Origin: MRBY01 sp943371005
Lineage (GTDB): Bacteria > Cyanobacteriota > Cyanobacteriia > Cyanobacteriales > MRBY01
Direction of reading: 5' to 3'
Length of the DNA stretch: 64,000 nt
Assembly: GCA_943371005.1 (NCBI GenBank)
Contig: CALRTB020000001.1
Coordinates: 62,001-126,000, forward strand
In this document: in pieces, positions 1 to 8,673 of the stretch
How the letters are laid out: each line of letters starts with the position of its first letter
How positions within the stretch are numbered: position 1 is the first letter of the stretch
Made by a program: the position numbers and the translations under genes
The notes under the pieces: model-generated
Told to the model about the DNA's origin: nothing
Seen by the model: only the letters and a program-made list of their open reading frames with translations
The model's database searches: none

Positions 1-59
1 GGGATAAAACTCCCACTAGAACCTGAATCTAGCGCGTCTACCAATTCCGCCAGTTCCGC
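1..59 (-). tRNA. tRNA-Leu(CAG), 3' part cut by window edge
   Basis: On the minus strand the sequence begins GCGGAAC, followed by T8, G9 and a D-arm containing GGTAGACGC. The anticodon stem CTAGA/TCTAG closes the loop TTCAGGT, which gives anticodon CAG and therefore leucine. The extra arm starts (TGGGAG...) but the T-arm and 3' acceptor strand lie beyond base 1. Class II (long variable arm) structure is expected for tRNA-Leu. The call is read directly from the folding pattern; only the 3' end is missing. Confidence 0.88.
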
Positions 60-261
60 AGGTGAATATGCAATTACACAATCAACAATTATTACTTGAA
101 CTACGAGAAGCGTCAAGTCAATTGCCAAAAGATTATCTATAGCTTCAGAACCTATTCTAAACCGTGAACAAAAAAGTGTAATTCTGAGCAACATAGACCA
201 AGACTTTCCGGTAGAATCAAGACGAAAATTTGACAAAATTTCCCCCATCTTCTTTCCATTT
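60..261. other. intergenic spacer between divergent tRNA-Leu and murA
   Basis: About 200 bases with no convincing open reading frame. It must carry the promoter for tRNA-Leu (leftward) and the one for murA (rightward). It is AT-rich (for example the TATCTATAG stretch near 133), but I cannot assign a -35/-10 pair with confidence. Confidence 0.4.
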
Positions 262-1593
262 GTGGAGGATCGACCCATTAAAACTTCTGCCCCCCTCACC
301 CCCACCAGCACAACCGCTGAAACCATCCTCAAAATTGAAGGGCGACACCCCCTCAGTGGCGAGGTCAGGATCAGTGGCGCGAAAAATTCTGCCCTGGCCA
401 TCATGGCGGGAACCCTACTCTGTAGTGATCAATGTCGTCTAACAAATATCCCCGACTTGGCGGATATCAAACGGATGGCCGAAGTGATTGCCGCCCTTGG
501 GGTTCAAATCATTGCGACCCCTGGTAGCCTTGATTTCGATACCCGTCACCTCAGGACAGCAGAAGCGCCCTACGAATTGGTATCCAAGCTGCGGGCGAGC
601 TTTTTTGTTATTGGCCCACTTCTTGCCCGCCTTGGGGAAGCTAAAGTGCCGATGCCAGGGGGCTGTGCCATTGGTGCTAGGCCCGTAGATCTCCATGTGC
701 GAGGTCTCCAGGCGATGGGGGCCGAGGTGATTATTGAACATGGGGTTGTCCAAGCGACAGTCAAGGGAAATCGGCGACGACTCCAGGGGGCCAAGATCTA
801 CTTAGATTATCCAAGCGTTGGGGCCACAGAAACCCTGATGATGGCGGCGACCCTCGCCGAAGGGGAAACGATCATTGAAAATGCCGCCCAGGAACCAGAG
901 ATTGTTGATCTGGCAAACTTCTGTCGGTCCATGGGGGCACATATCAGCGGGGATGGCAGTAACAAGATTGTGATTCAAGGGTGCGATCGCCTCCACGCCA
1001 CCGATTATCCCATCATCCCTGACCGCATTGAGGCGGGGACTTTTCTCGTAGCAGGGGCCATTACCCAGTCAGAATTTAGTGTATTTCCCGTCGTCCCAGA
1101 CCACCTTTTACCGGTGATTGCCAAGCTCGAAGCAACGGGGACAAAGGTCATTGCCGAAGGACCAAACCGCCTCCGCATTAAACCCCAAGGGATTCTCCGG
1201 GCAACGGACATTGAAACCTTGCCCTATCCCGGTTTTCCCACGGATATGCAAGCCCAATTCATGGCGTTGCTCACCCTCTGTGAAGGTAGCAGTGTCGTCA
1301 CGGAAACGGTTTTTGAAAACCGGATGCACCACGTAGCAGAATTTAAGCGCATGGGTGCGGATGTCAAGATTAAGGGCAATAACGCCATTATCAAAGGCGT
1401 TCCTTTCTTGTCTGGGGCTCCGGTAATGGCAACGGATCTCCGGGCTTCGGCGGCCTTGGTTTTGGTTGGTTTAGCGGCTGAGGGCACAACCATCATGCGC
1501 GAAGTACACCACATGGATCGAGGCTATGATGACCTCGAAGGGAAGTTTAAGGGACTAGGCGCAAAAATCGAACGTCTGACTGCGACTCTCTAA
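262..1593 (+). CDS. murA: UDP-N-acetylglucosamine 1-carboxyvinyltransferase (MurA)
   Basis: MurA transfers enolpyruvate from PEP to UDP-GlcNAc, the first committed cytoplasmic step of peptidoglycan synthesis and the fosfomycin target. The 443-residue product has the normal family length. The N-terminal ISGAKNSALAIMAG motif (around residues 37-50) is typical of the EPT fold. The catalytic loop PGGCAIGARPVDLH carries the nucleophilic cysteine at about residue 135, so the enzyme should be fosfomycin-sensitive rather than the Asp variant. The start is GTG at 262; about 25 residues precede the conserved core, so a later start cannot be excluded. A strong terminator follows about 40 bases after the stop, which suggests a monocistronic unit. 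Confidence 0.97.
   Translation: MEDRPIKTSAPLTPTSTTAETILKIEGRHPLSGEVRISGAKNSALAIMAGTLLCSDQCRLTNIPDLADIKRMAEVIAALGVQIIATPGSLDFDTRHLRTAEAPYELVSKLRASFFVIGPLLARLGEAKVPMPGGCAIGARPVDLHVRGLQAMGAEVIIEHGVVQATVKGNRRRLQGAKIYLDYPSVGATETLMMAATLAEGETIIENAAQEPEIVDLANFCRSMGAHISGDGSNKIVIQGCDRLHATDYPIIPDRIEAGTFLVAGAITQSEFSVFPVVPDHLLPVIAKLEATGTKVIAEGPNRLRIKPQGILRATDIETLPYPGFPTDMQAQFMALLTLCEGSSVVTETVFENRMHHVAEFKRMGADVKIKGNNAIIKGVPFLSGAPVMATDLRASAALVLVGLAAEGTTIMREVHHMDRGYDDLEGKFKGLGAKIERLTATL
983..990. repeat. HIP1 palindrome (one example of many)
   Basis: GCGATCGC occurs very often across the window, commonly flanked by G and C (another example at 4447-4454). It is the highly iterated palindrome of many cyanobacterial genomes. 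I list one copy as a marker; the remainder are not annotated individually. Confidence 0.9.
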
Positions 1594-1631
1594 CTAATTT
1601 GCCAATTCCCCTAAATTCAAAAAAAGCAAAG

Positions 1632-1660
1632 AGGTTCAGCCCCAGGGTTGGACCTTTTTT
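1632..1660 (+). terminator. Rho-independent terminator after murA
   Basis: An 11-bp stem, AGGTTCAGCCC pairing with GGGTTGGACCT (two G-U wobbles), is followed directly by six T residues. It lies 39 bases after the murA stop codon. The upstream side is A-rich, so it may also act weakly in the other direction for the Hpt gene transcribed toward it. Confidence 0.85.
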
Positions 1661-1800
1661 CTGTTGTGGTTCTCCCCAAAGCCAATACAAGAATGATTTC
1701 ACTAAACAAAAAATAACGATCACCGCCCAGGGAGCAATCGTTTTGATGATTCGGGTTTGTTTAAGGGAAAAATGCTGGTTTAGGGAAGACTTTCGGAAGA

Positions 1801-2730
1801 TTAAGCGCGATGTTTCAGGGCTTGTACCAATTGGGCCAGTTGCGCTTCGTTAAAGGCGCTGTTCAGGATTTGGGCGGCTTCCTTGGGTTCTGTGGGAATC
1901 AAGATGTAGGGGAGTTGGGCGATCGCCAAATTTTTCAAATCCGTTGGCAAGCTAATGCGCTCTGGTTCGTTGCGTTCTAAATGGTCGGCAGCTTCTTTAA
2001 TGCTTTTAATCACAATGGGGGCGAGGGTCGAAAAACGATGGGCCGGATTGGCGATCGCCTTGTGACTTGCCTTGAGTAATTTTTGCCAAGATTTCGTTTT
2101 TTTATTGAGCTTGGCCAGTTCAATACAGAGCTTTTGGAGTCGCTGGCGAGATTCTGGGGTGGCGTCCTGGCGAAATAGCCCCAACATTTGCTGCAACAGC
2201 CCACGGACTTGTGGCCCAAAGGAAGGCTCTGGCGCGGCTGGTGATCCGGTGGGGGCAGGCGTTACTGGCGGCGAAACCTCTGGAGAAACCACAGCACCAC
2301 GGTTGTCACTGACGGCGAGACGATCCAAATATTTTTGTAACTCGCTGAATTGGGGATCGGCCTCCGCCATGATTTTCTCAATTTCTTCTTCCTGGAGGCC
2401 AAAGGGACTCTGTAACTTTTCGAGGAGCTCTTGGAGTACATCATAGGCGCTCAGAAAAAGAGACTTGAGCGTCTCATCGACGGTAATCGTATTGTCCTTA
2501 AAGACTTTGAACGCATCTTCGAGGCGGTGGGCCGTTTTTTGGATGCTTGTGTAGCCCAACATCGCTGCGCCCCCTTTCACGGAGTGGGCAGCCCGGAAGA
2601 GTTCATTAACCCGTTCGGTATCATCGACCACCTCCGACAGCTCCAGGATGCCCTGTTCTAAGGTTTCGAGGTGTTCTTTGGCTTCTTCAATGAAATAGCC
2701 GAGAATTTTTTGTTGACTGGCGGCATCCAC
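1801..2730 (-). CDS. Hpt-domain phosphotransfer protein
   Basis: A 309-residue soluble protein. The N-terminal ~110 residues form a histidine phosphotransfer domain with the motif AAHSVKGGAAMLGY at residues 47-60, His49 being the phosphoacceptor. This motif is typical of CheA-type P1 domains. A Pro/Ala-rich linker (about residues 150-170) leads to a helical C-terminal part without kinase, ATPase or receiver motifs. The protein therefore relays phosphate but cannot generate it. It resembles the split CheA arrangement of cyanobacterial pilus/phototaxis pathways, in which an Hpt-bearing N-terminal piece is encoded apart from the kinase; a PilL-N-like role is possible but inferred. No chemotaxis neighbours lie in this window. 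Confidence 0.85.
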   Translation of the reverse strand: MDAASQQKILGYFIEEAKEHLETLEQGILELSEVVDDTERVNELFRAAHSVKGGAAMLGYTSIQKTAHRLEDAFKVFKDNTITVDETLKSLFLSAYDVLQELLEKLQSPFGLQEEEIEKIMAEADPQFSELQKYLDRLAVSDNRGAVVSPEVSPPVTPAPTGSPAAPEPSFGPQVRGLLQQMLGLFRQDATPESRQRLQKLCIELAKLNKKTKSWQKLLKASHKAIANPAHRFSTLAPIVIKSIKEAADHLERNEPERISLPTDLKNLAIAQLPYILIPTEPKEAAQILNSAFNEAQLAQLVQALKHRA

Positions 2731-2882
2731 AGTAGATTCTCCTCACACTTTGGGGCTGGGCTAGAAAGGATCGAGAGGCGTCTTAATCACTCTCTTTTAA
2801 CGTTATCAAGGAACGGTGATTTCAGCCTGGATTGATGGTCGGTTTGGGGGAATTTTTATTTTTTGCCAATATTCCCAATATT

Positions 2883-4073
2883 CTAAGGATGATAAATCAT
2901 ATCGAGCAGGTTATTCTGCACTTCGTATTGCATCGCGTCTGTGATTTCTTGGAGAGTGCCTTGGCGATCGCCTTTATATTGGGTGACATAATCCTGGAGA
3001 TTAATCGGGGTGCCCACCCGGAGCCAGCCCTCGTGGAGTCCCTTTGGCGCCGGAATTTCAACCCGAAACACTTCCCGCTCCAGGCGAGTGAGGGTATCGA
3101 TAAATCGTTCAGGGCTTGGATGATCTCCTACATAACCATCGTAGATCGCATCAAAATTTAGCAAGCGCACCGTCGTTTGGTAGAGGGTTTCATAGGTGTC
3201 GAGGTCGAGGGCCATGTCACCATCAGCCTTTTCGATGAGGAGCGCCTGCATTTTATAAACCCGTTCCCGGAGTGGGAAATCCTCTGGAAAATTGAGGCCC
3301 AACTCCGTTTCACAGAGACTAAGGGCCCGGTTGCGAATGCGCTCAATCCGCTCATTCCAATCATCATCAGCAGCCGGAGTGAGGTTATATTCAGCTTCTA
3401 GTTGCTGCAGCACCACCTGGGCCACCCCCCGTAGACGGCCATAGGGTTCGGGGTCGCTGGGAGTAATCTCTAGTTTCTGTTCTAGGTTTTTGAGGCTTTG
3501 CTGAATGATCGTTTCAGCGGCTTTGAGGTAGCGGTATTTGATGCTGATGGGCACCAGGTAACAGGGGGGAAATTGACCCTCTTGTTTGGCGATCGCCAGC
3601 ATCGCTTGCATGGGCAACTGGATCGCCCCGGTGCGAAAGGGCATAATTGCATCATTCTGAAAAGAACAACCCCCCTCCGGAAAAATTACCATCCGCGATC
3701 GCTCCTGTTTCAACAAATCTAACGTGTGGGCAATACTGCGGCGATCGCCAAGGCCCCGACGAATGGAATAACACCCCATTTTTTGCAAAAACCCTGCAAG
3801 TTGCGCTGTAAAATTTTCGTAGGCCACCAGATAATGAAAGACTTCTCCTAACTGGGCCGAGAGCAAAAACATCACCAGGCCATCGTCAAAGGTGGGATGA
3901 TTGGGCATAAAGATTAGACGCGCATCCCCTAAATCCCGAATTTTGCCAAGATCTGCCTCGCTCACCCGCAATTTCAACTGATACTTAAAACGCCCCACCC
4001 AATAGGCAATACTTTGCACTAAACGCACGAGCATCGGCTTGGTTTGGGTTGGAAAAAAATCAGGTTTAGACAT
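2883..4073 (-). CDS. PlsC-like 1-acyl-glycerol-3-phosphate acyltransferase family protein
   Basis: The protein has the glycerolipid acyltransferase signature: NHPTFDDG near residue 60 (the HX4D catalytic box, here H-P-T-F-D-D) and FPEGG about 70 residues later (acyl-acceptor binding). At about 396 residues it is much longer than canonical PlsC (~240). The extra C-terminal half is helical and has no motif I recognise. No strong transmembrane segment is obvious apart from a weakly hydrophobic N-terminus. The ATG at 4073 is preferred over an upstream TTG at 4097. It may acylate lysophosphatidate in membrane lipid synthesis, but the substrate is not provable from sequence. Confidence 0.82.
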   Translation of the reverse strand: MSKPDFFPTQTKPMLVRLVQSIAYWVGRFKYQLKLRVSEADLGKIRDLGDARLIFMPNHPTFDDGLVMFLLSAQLGEVFHYLVAYENFTAQLAGFLQKMGCYSIRRGLGDRRSIAHTLDLLKQERSRMVIFPEGGCSFQNDAIMPFRTGAIQLPMQAMLAIAKQEGQFPPCYLVPISIKYRYLKAAETIIQQSLKNLEQKLEITPSDPEPYGRLRGVAQVVLQQLEAEYNLTPAADDDWNERIERIRNRALSLCETELGLNFPEDFPLRERVYKMQALLIEKADGDMALDLDTYETLYQTTVRLLNFDAIYDGYVGDHPSPERFIDTLTRLEREVFRVEIPAPKGLHEGWLRVGTPINLQDYVTQYKGDRQGTLQEITDAMQYEVQNNLLDMIYHP

Positions 4074-4247
4074 GGAGACAGAATTATTCTCAGGCAAGCG
4101 TTTCTAATATTCTGCCTAAATCCAGCACCCCAGCGCGGGAAAATCTCCCGAAAATTTCATTTATTCACAAACTAGGTCACTGACCATTGGGACGACGAGC
4201 GTTCTCTATCCTAGGAAAAAATACTGATTAAACCGAAATACTAGGTA

Positions 4248-4334
4248 CGGAGAGGGGGGGATTCGAACCCCCGTCCGAGTTGCCCCGAAACCTGATTTCA
4301 AGTCAGGCGCATTCAACCGCTCTGCCACCTCTCC
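4248..4334 (-). tRNA. tRNA-Ser(UGA)
   Basis: The minus strand folds as a class II tRNA. Acceptor GGAGAGG pairs with CCTCTCC, with discriminator G73. The anticodon stem CCTGA/TCAGG closes loop CTTGAAA, giving anticodon TGA. A long variable arm and T-loop TTCGAAT are present. CCA is not encoded. Length is 87 nt. Confidence 0.97.
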
Positions 4335-4421
4335 AAAAGTGATGAGCAAAAATATCATAGCGTGAATCTCGACCGCTGATCGGAAAAATTCCAAGAAAAC
4401 CCGTACTACCAAGGCTTACTG

Positions 4422-5141
4422 CTAGAAAGATAAAAAGGGCGTAACGGCGATCGCCTCTAGGGGCAGTTGGCGCTTTTCGGCGGTGTGACTATTCACTTGA
4501 TAAATTTGACGCCGGTCAATATCAAAGGCCGTTAACCAACCACTTTTGGTGTGATAGACCCCGGTGTCGATGTCCAGCCAGCCCGGCCCCTGTACCACTT
4601 GTCCCGGCTGTACCCCCGGAAAGGTGAAGGTAATCGTATGGCCGACGATAATCAATTTATTGGCAAAGTAGGGCTGGGTCATGGAATGGAACTCACTGCG
4701 TACCCAACAAAATTGTTCCGCTCCCTGTTGCTCGATGGGTAAGTGAGGCGACAGACCTGCATGGACTAACCAAACGTCCCCCAGATCGAGGTGGGTGGGC
4801 CGCTGTCGCAACCATTGCAAATGCTCGGCAGGAATGCGGTGGTTATAACTCTGGAGGGTGTTGGCACCGCCGCTATGGTACCAGGCGATAAAGGTTTCTT
4901 GTTGGACGCTACCATCGTTGGCGATCGCCTCTAGCATCATCATTTCATGGTTGCCGAGGAGAGACTGATAGGAACTACGGCGCACAAACTCGATAATGTC
5001 CGCACTTTTGGGGCCTCGGTCAATTAAATCACCGAGGAAATACACAGCATCTTCTGCTCCGGGAGCAACCAACTCTAGCAGGGCCATCAACGTATCGTAA
5101 TGACCATGCACATCTCCTATACAGATTCGCCGCTGACCCAT
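4422..5141 (-). CDS. PPP-family metallophosphoesterase / serine-threonine phosphatase
   Basis: All core motifs of the phosphoprotein phosphatase superfamily are present in order. GDVHGHYD near residue 9 and GDLIDRGP near 36 supply metal ligands, GNHE near 65 the catalytic His, and VHAGL near 125 a further ligand. At 239 residues it matches bacterial PrpA/ApaH-like phosphatases. Candidate substrates are phospho-Ser/Thr proteins or dinucleoside polyphosphates; the sequence does not decide. It lies 16 bases downstream of menG on the same strand and is probably cotranscribed with it. Confidence 0.9.
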   Translation of the reverse strand: MGQRRICIGDVHGHYDTLMALLELVAPGAEDAVYFLGDLIDRGPKSADIIEFVRRSSYQSLLGNHEMMMLEAIANDGSVQQETFIAWYHSGGANTLQSYNHRIPAEHLQWLRQRPTHLDLGDVWLVHAGLSPHLPIEQQGAEQFCWVRSEFHSMTQPYFANKLIIVGHTITFTFPGVQPGQVVQGPGWLDIDTGVYHTKSGWLTAFDIDRRQIYQVNSHTAEKRQLPLEAIAVTPFLSF

Positions 5142-5157
5142 GTGTCCCCTATCCCCG

Positions 5158-5862
5158 TCACTTGGTAGCCACTAGTACACCCATCATATCCCCGACGATG
5201 CCGTAGTGAATTGCGTTCCGAAACCCCGCTTCTTTGGCCAGTTCTTCTTGGGTTTTTCCGGTGGGAAACCGCTCGATACTGGGTTGAATGTAGGCATATT
5301 CAGGGGTAAGTTGGAATCGTTCTGCGAGGGGCACAACAAAGCGATCCAGATACCATTGTTGGAACACCTGTTTCCCAAGGTGATCGGGACGGTGAAAATC
5401 TAGAATAGCGACTTTTTTGCCTGGTTTTAGTACCCGCTGTAATTCTCGGAGTGCCTGGGGAATATCGGTAACGTTCCGGAGTCCGTAGCCCATGGTGGCC
5501 CCATCAAAGTGGTTGTCTGGGTAGGGTAAAGCTAAAGCATCTCCCTCCTGCCACTGGATATCGAGGTGGGGGCAGAGGCGGGCTTGTTTTTGGGCGGCGA
5601 TCGCCAGTTGTTGGCTGGCAAAATCAATCCCAATGGTTTGACCGTAGACGCCGACAGTTTTCGCTAGTAGTAACGTTAAATCGCCACTCCCACAGCACAC
5701 ATCCAGAGCAAGATCTCCCCCGGTGACACCACTCCATTTCACGGCCATTTTTTTCCAAATGCGGTGCTGACCGAGGCTAATCCATTCATTGAGCACGTCA
5801 TACTGGGGCGCAATGCGATTAAAAATTCCTTGGATTTCAGTGGCAGCGTTTGATTTAGACAT
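5158..5862 (-). CDS. menG: 2-phytyl-1,4-naphthoquinone methyltransferase (MenG/UbiE family)
   Basis: MenG uses S-adenosylmethionine to methylate demethyl-phylloquinone, the last step of vitamin K1 synthesis; phylloquinone is the A1 acceptor of photosystem I. The 234-residue sequence has the UbiE/COQ5 N-terminal signature (IFNRIAPQYDVLNEWISLG, residues 13-31). It also has SAM motif I LDVCCGSGDL at 53-62 and the family segment MGYGLRNVTD. UbiE-family enzymes in other bacteria also methylate ubiquinone precursors, but cyanobacteria make phylloquinone and plastoquinone, so MenG is the natural assignment. The first ATG lies directly before the conserved N-terminus. Confidence 0.95.
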   Translation of the reverse strand: MSKSNAATEIQGIFNRIAPQYDVLNEWISLGQHRIWKKMAVKWSGVTGGDLALDVCCGSGDLTLLLAKTVGVYGQTIGIDFASQQLAIAAQKQARLCPHLDIQWQEGDALALPYPDNHFDGATMGYGLRNVTDIPQALRELQRVLKPGKKVAILDFHRPDHLGKQVFQQWYLDRFVVPLAERFQLTPEYAYIQPSIERFPTGKTQEELAKEAGFRNAIHYGIVGDMMGVLVATK

Positions 5863-6099
5863 GGTTTTGGGGGCAGGACGATTCCCCTGGGAAGATTCAA
5901 GGGATAAATCTAGAAATTAAAACAGTTTAATCGGCATTAAAGACATTCAGTCATTGTAAAGAAAGACGGGTAGAGATGTCTTGCTCTAGCTGCGGGATTT
6001 GCGGAAAAAAACGAGGCGATCACCTTAAACTGAGAAATTAAACGGTCAATTTGTCCTCCCCTGATCCTTCGATAGTTGTGCTTGCCGCTGGAACTGCCC

Positions 6100-6450
6100 A
6101 TGTCCCAAACCATGACAGAGCCTTTTAAACCCCAACAGATCGTCTGTTTAACCGCAGGCGATCGCCGCTTATACAGTGCCGTTATTCAATACCTTGAAGC
6201 CCAGGCCAGCTATTGGCTGCGTCCCCTGTGTTTATTGACCCCAACCGCCGAAACCCCGACCCCCCTCCACCGCAGCGCCGATATCATTATTGCCGCCCCA
6301 AAAATTCGCGCCGCCTTGGATACCGAAATTCTCGATTACTGGTCGGCGCTCTATGACGACTCCGGGGACTATGGCGACAATGTGGCTGGTCGCAGACTGG
6401 TGCAAGATTTTTTGCGTAATCTGGATTGGGGCACGGCCACCGAGGACTAG
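6100..6450 (+). CDS. small protein of unknown function (116 aa)
   Basis: I do not recognise this 116-residue soluble protein. It has a beta-alpha-like N-terminus (QIVCLTAGDRRLYSAVIQYL), a Pro/Thr-rich middle and an acidic C-terminus (DDSGDYGDN). There is no signal peptide or transmembrane segment. The start MSQTMTEPFK at 6100 is chosen because the upstream in-frame extension is short and unconvincing. It lies 111 bases before the pabB-like gene on the same strand. Codon use and HIP1 content are like the neighbours, so it is probably a genuine resident gene. Confidence 0.65.
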   Translation: MSQTMTEPFKPQQIVCLTAGDRRLYSAVIQYLEAQASYWLRPLCLLTPTAETPTPLHRSADIIIAAPKIRAALDTEILDYWSALYDDSGDYGDNVAGRRLVQDFLRNLDWGTATED

Positions 6451-6561
6451 GTTTCGCATTTACGGATCAAAAAATAAGCCCCATTTGCGGGGTTGGCGGC
6501 AATACCATCGCGTCAAAAAAGTATGTCAAAATCCTAGGGAGTTTCCCTTGGGGTTGAATGT

Positions 6562-7920
6562 ATGTGGCATTGGCGATCGCAACCGTTAGCACAGCGCACT
6601 GGTGCAGAAATTTTCACGCGACTATACGGCCAAGCGAGCATTGCCACCCTCCTCGAAAGCCCCTACCCTACCCCCAAGGATTATCCCCAGCTCTCCCGCT
6701 ACTCCATCTGTGCCGGGGAACCAAGGGCCAATCAACTTTTTACGCCTGCCCTGGGGGAGATCACCGCTTGTTTAAAGCAGCTCCTCGCCACAAAAACTGA
6801 TCCCCATGAGGCGATCGCCCACTTGCCTTTTACGGGGGGATACCTGGGTTGGCTCGGCTACGATTTTGCCTGGGAAATTGAAACGCTCCCCTACGAAAAT
6901 CCCGATCCGCTGCCTTTTCCAGTGGCCTATTGGTACCAGCCCGATTCCTTTGCGGTGCTTGATCACCACCAACAGATGCTTTGGCTGGCGGCGGCCACCG
7001 TTGCAGATCTCGATCATTTGACAGCCCAACTCAGTCAACCGCGTGTATCCTCCGATCTTGATCAGCTTCCAGTCAACTCTGAGGCCCCTTCCCTCGAATT
7101 TCTGAGCGATCGCCAAGCCTACACCGATGCCGTGCGCCAGGCAAAACAATACATTCAAGCGGGGGACATTTTCCAGACCAACCTTTCCCTGCGCTTCCGT
7201 ACCCAAACATCCCATAGCAGTTGGGCCATTTATCAGCATCTCCAGCAGATCAATCCCTCCCCCTTTGCTAGCTATTGGCGATCGCCCTGGGGGGAGATGA
7301 TCAGTTGCTCCCCAGAACGCCTGATCCAAAAACAAGGACGCTTTGCCCAGACCCGTCCCATCGGCGGTACCAGACCCAGGGGACAAACCCCCAGCGAAGA
7401 CCAGGCTCTCGGCGAAGAACTGTTGCGTAACACCAAGGAACGGGCCGAACACACCATGCTCGTGGACTTAGAGCGGAATGATCTTGGCCGGGCCTGTACC
7501 TGGGGCAGCGTCGTGGTGGATGAGCAATTTGTCCTAGAACGATATAGCCATGTCATTCACCTAGTCAGTAATGTGGTGGGGGAACTGGCCGCCGACAAGG
7601 ATGCGGTAGATCTGATTCGGGGAATGTTTCCGGGGGGGACGATTACTGGTTGCCCGAAGGTGCGCTGTATGGAAATTATCGAAGCCCTAGAACCGGTGCG
7701 GCGCAGCTTATTTTATGGCTCCTGTGGCTACCTAGACCAACGGGGAAATTTGGATCTCAATATTTTGATTCGCACCTTACTGTATGTGCCAACTCCCCAG
7801 GGGTTGGCGACGGTCTACGGGCAGGTGGGGGCTGGCATCGTTGCCGATAGTGATCCAGAGCAAGAATGGGCCGAGTCGCTCCAAAAAGCGAAAGCCCAAC
7901 GCCAAGCTCTCAATTGCTAA
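6562..7920 (+). CDS. pabB: chorismate-binding enzyme, aminodeoxychorismate synthase component I-like (PabB/TrpE family)
   Basis: A 452-residue chorismate-utilising enzyme that forms aminodeoxychorismate (folate branch) or anthranilate (tryptophan branch), using ammonia from a glutaminase partner. Motifs include GGYLGWLGYDFAWE, the active-site strip PIGGTRPRG (about residues 265-273), KERAEHTMLVDLERNDLG and TGCPKVRCMEII with GSCGYLDQRGNLDLNILIRT. The last block resembles PabB more than TrpE, and the length is shorter than typical TrpE. The lysine of E. coli PabB (PIKGT) is Gly here, so function cannot be fixed by that residue. Start ATG at 6562. Confidence 0.8.
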   Translation: MWHWRSQPLAQRTGAEIFTRLYGQASIATLLESPYPTPKDYPQLSRYSICAGEPRANQLFTPALGEITACLKQLLATKTDPHEAIAHLPFTGGYLGWLGYDFAWEIETLPYENPDPLPFPVAYWYQPDSFAVLDHHQQMLWLAAATVADLDHLTAQLSQPRVSSDLDQLPVNSEAPSLEFLSDRQAYTDAVRQAKQYIQAGDIFQTNLSLRFRTQTSHSSWAIYQHLQQINPSPFASYWRSPWGEMISCSPERLIQKQGRFAQTRPIGGTRPRGQTPSEDQALGEELLRNTKERAEHTMLVDLERNDLGRACTWGSVVVDEQFVLERYSHVIHLVSNVVGELAADKDAVDLIRGMFPGGTITGCPKVRCMEIIEALEPVRRSLFYGSCGYLDQRGNLDLNILIRTLLYVPTPQGLATVYGQVGAGIVADSDPEQEWAESLQKAKAQRQALNC

Positions 7921-8205
7921 GGAGCTATTTATCAAGTAAATGAATCTCTTAATTTGCCCCCTCAATCTCCTCACTAAAGCTCTAGCAAAATGGGAGATTT
8001 TGATCCCAATTGATCCTCCAAAAATCTTCCCCAGATTGGGGGCAGGGGAGCTTTATAGGTAGCCTCTAGGGGAATTTGCCGAGGCGATCGCCCACCGAAA
8101 TTTTAATCTCCGCCATTTTCACGAAATCTCCATTAACCCGAAAAAAGCCTTTTAAATTCGCTATAACAGTCAAGACATCATTTCGACATCCCTTGAGAAA
8201 CAATT

Positions 8206-8673
8206 ATGGAACGCCGTCAATTTGTAGGTTTATTCGGTTTAGGTTTACTTGCGAGTTCTTTCCCGACGATTTTAGCTGCCTGTTCTAGTGACTCGGAGTC
8301 AACGGCAGTGAGCGAAGCAGAAGAGGCGGCAGCCAACGATGGGGCGATCGCCGAAGCAGAAGATGCTGCGAACCTGGTGGCTGATTTCACCGCCGTGGGA
8401 AGTCTCGATGCCAATGGTGAACTTTCCACAGAGGTCAATGGAAAAAAAGTCTATGTCTTCCGCAATCCCAATGACCAAAGCCTTGTGGCCGTCGACCCCA
8501 CCTGTAACCATCGGGGCTGTCCCGTAAAACTGGCCGATGCTGACCTGGTTTGCGATTGCCATGGTTCGCGGTTTGCTTTGGATGGGGAATTGCTCCAGGG
8601 GCCAGCCACCGCCGGATTACCCCGCTACGAAGTCCGCGAAGAAGGCGAGAATATTTTCGTTAAAGTGGCTTAG
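8206..8673 (+). CDS. Rieske [2Fe-2S] protein with lipoprotein-type signal (PetC3-like)
   Basis: A 155-residue exported Rieske protein. The cluster boxes are C100-N-H-R-G-C104 and C116-D-C-H119-G-S. Ligands should be C100, H102, C116 and H119, with C104-C118 as the usual disulfide. The N-terminus combines a twin-arginine-like start (ERRQFVGLF) with a lipobox LAAC (Cys26), then a long Ala/Glu-rich spacer before the domain. This differs from thylakoid PetC, which keeps a transmembrane anchor, and recalls the minor cyanobacterial PetC3 of the cytoplasmic membrane. A role as periplasmic-side electron carrier is inferred. Its stop overlaps that of the convergent carbonic anhydrase gene. Confidence 0.85.
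   Translation: MERRQFVGLFGLGLLASSFPTILAACSSDSESTAVSEAEEAAANDGAIAEAEDAANLVADFTAVGSLDANGELSTEVNGKKVYVFRNPNDQSLVAVDPTCNHRGCPVKLADADLVCDCHGSRFALDGELLQGPATAGLPRYEVREEGENIFVKVA

Noticed and set aside
4206..4412. 68-residue frame overlapping tRNA-Ser
   Set aside because: It reads through the tRNA gene and has no protein-like features.
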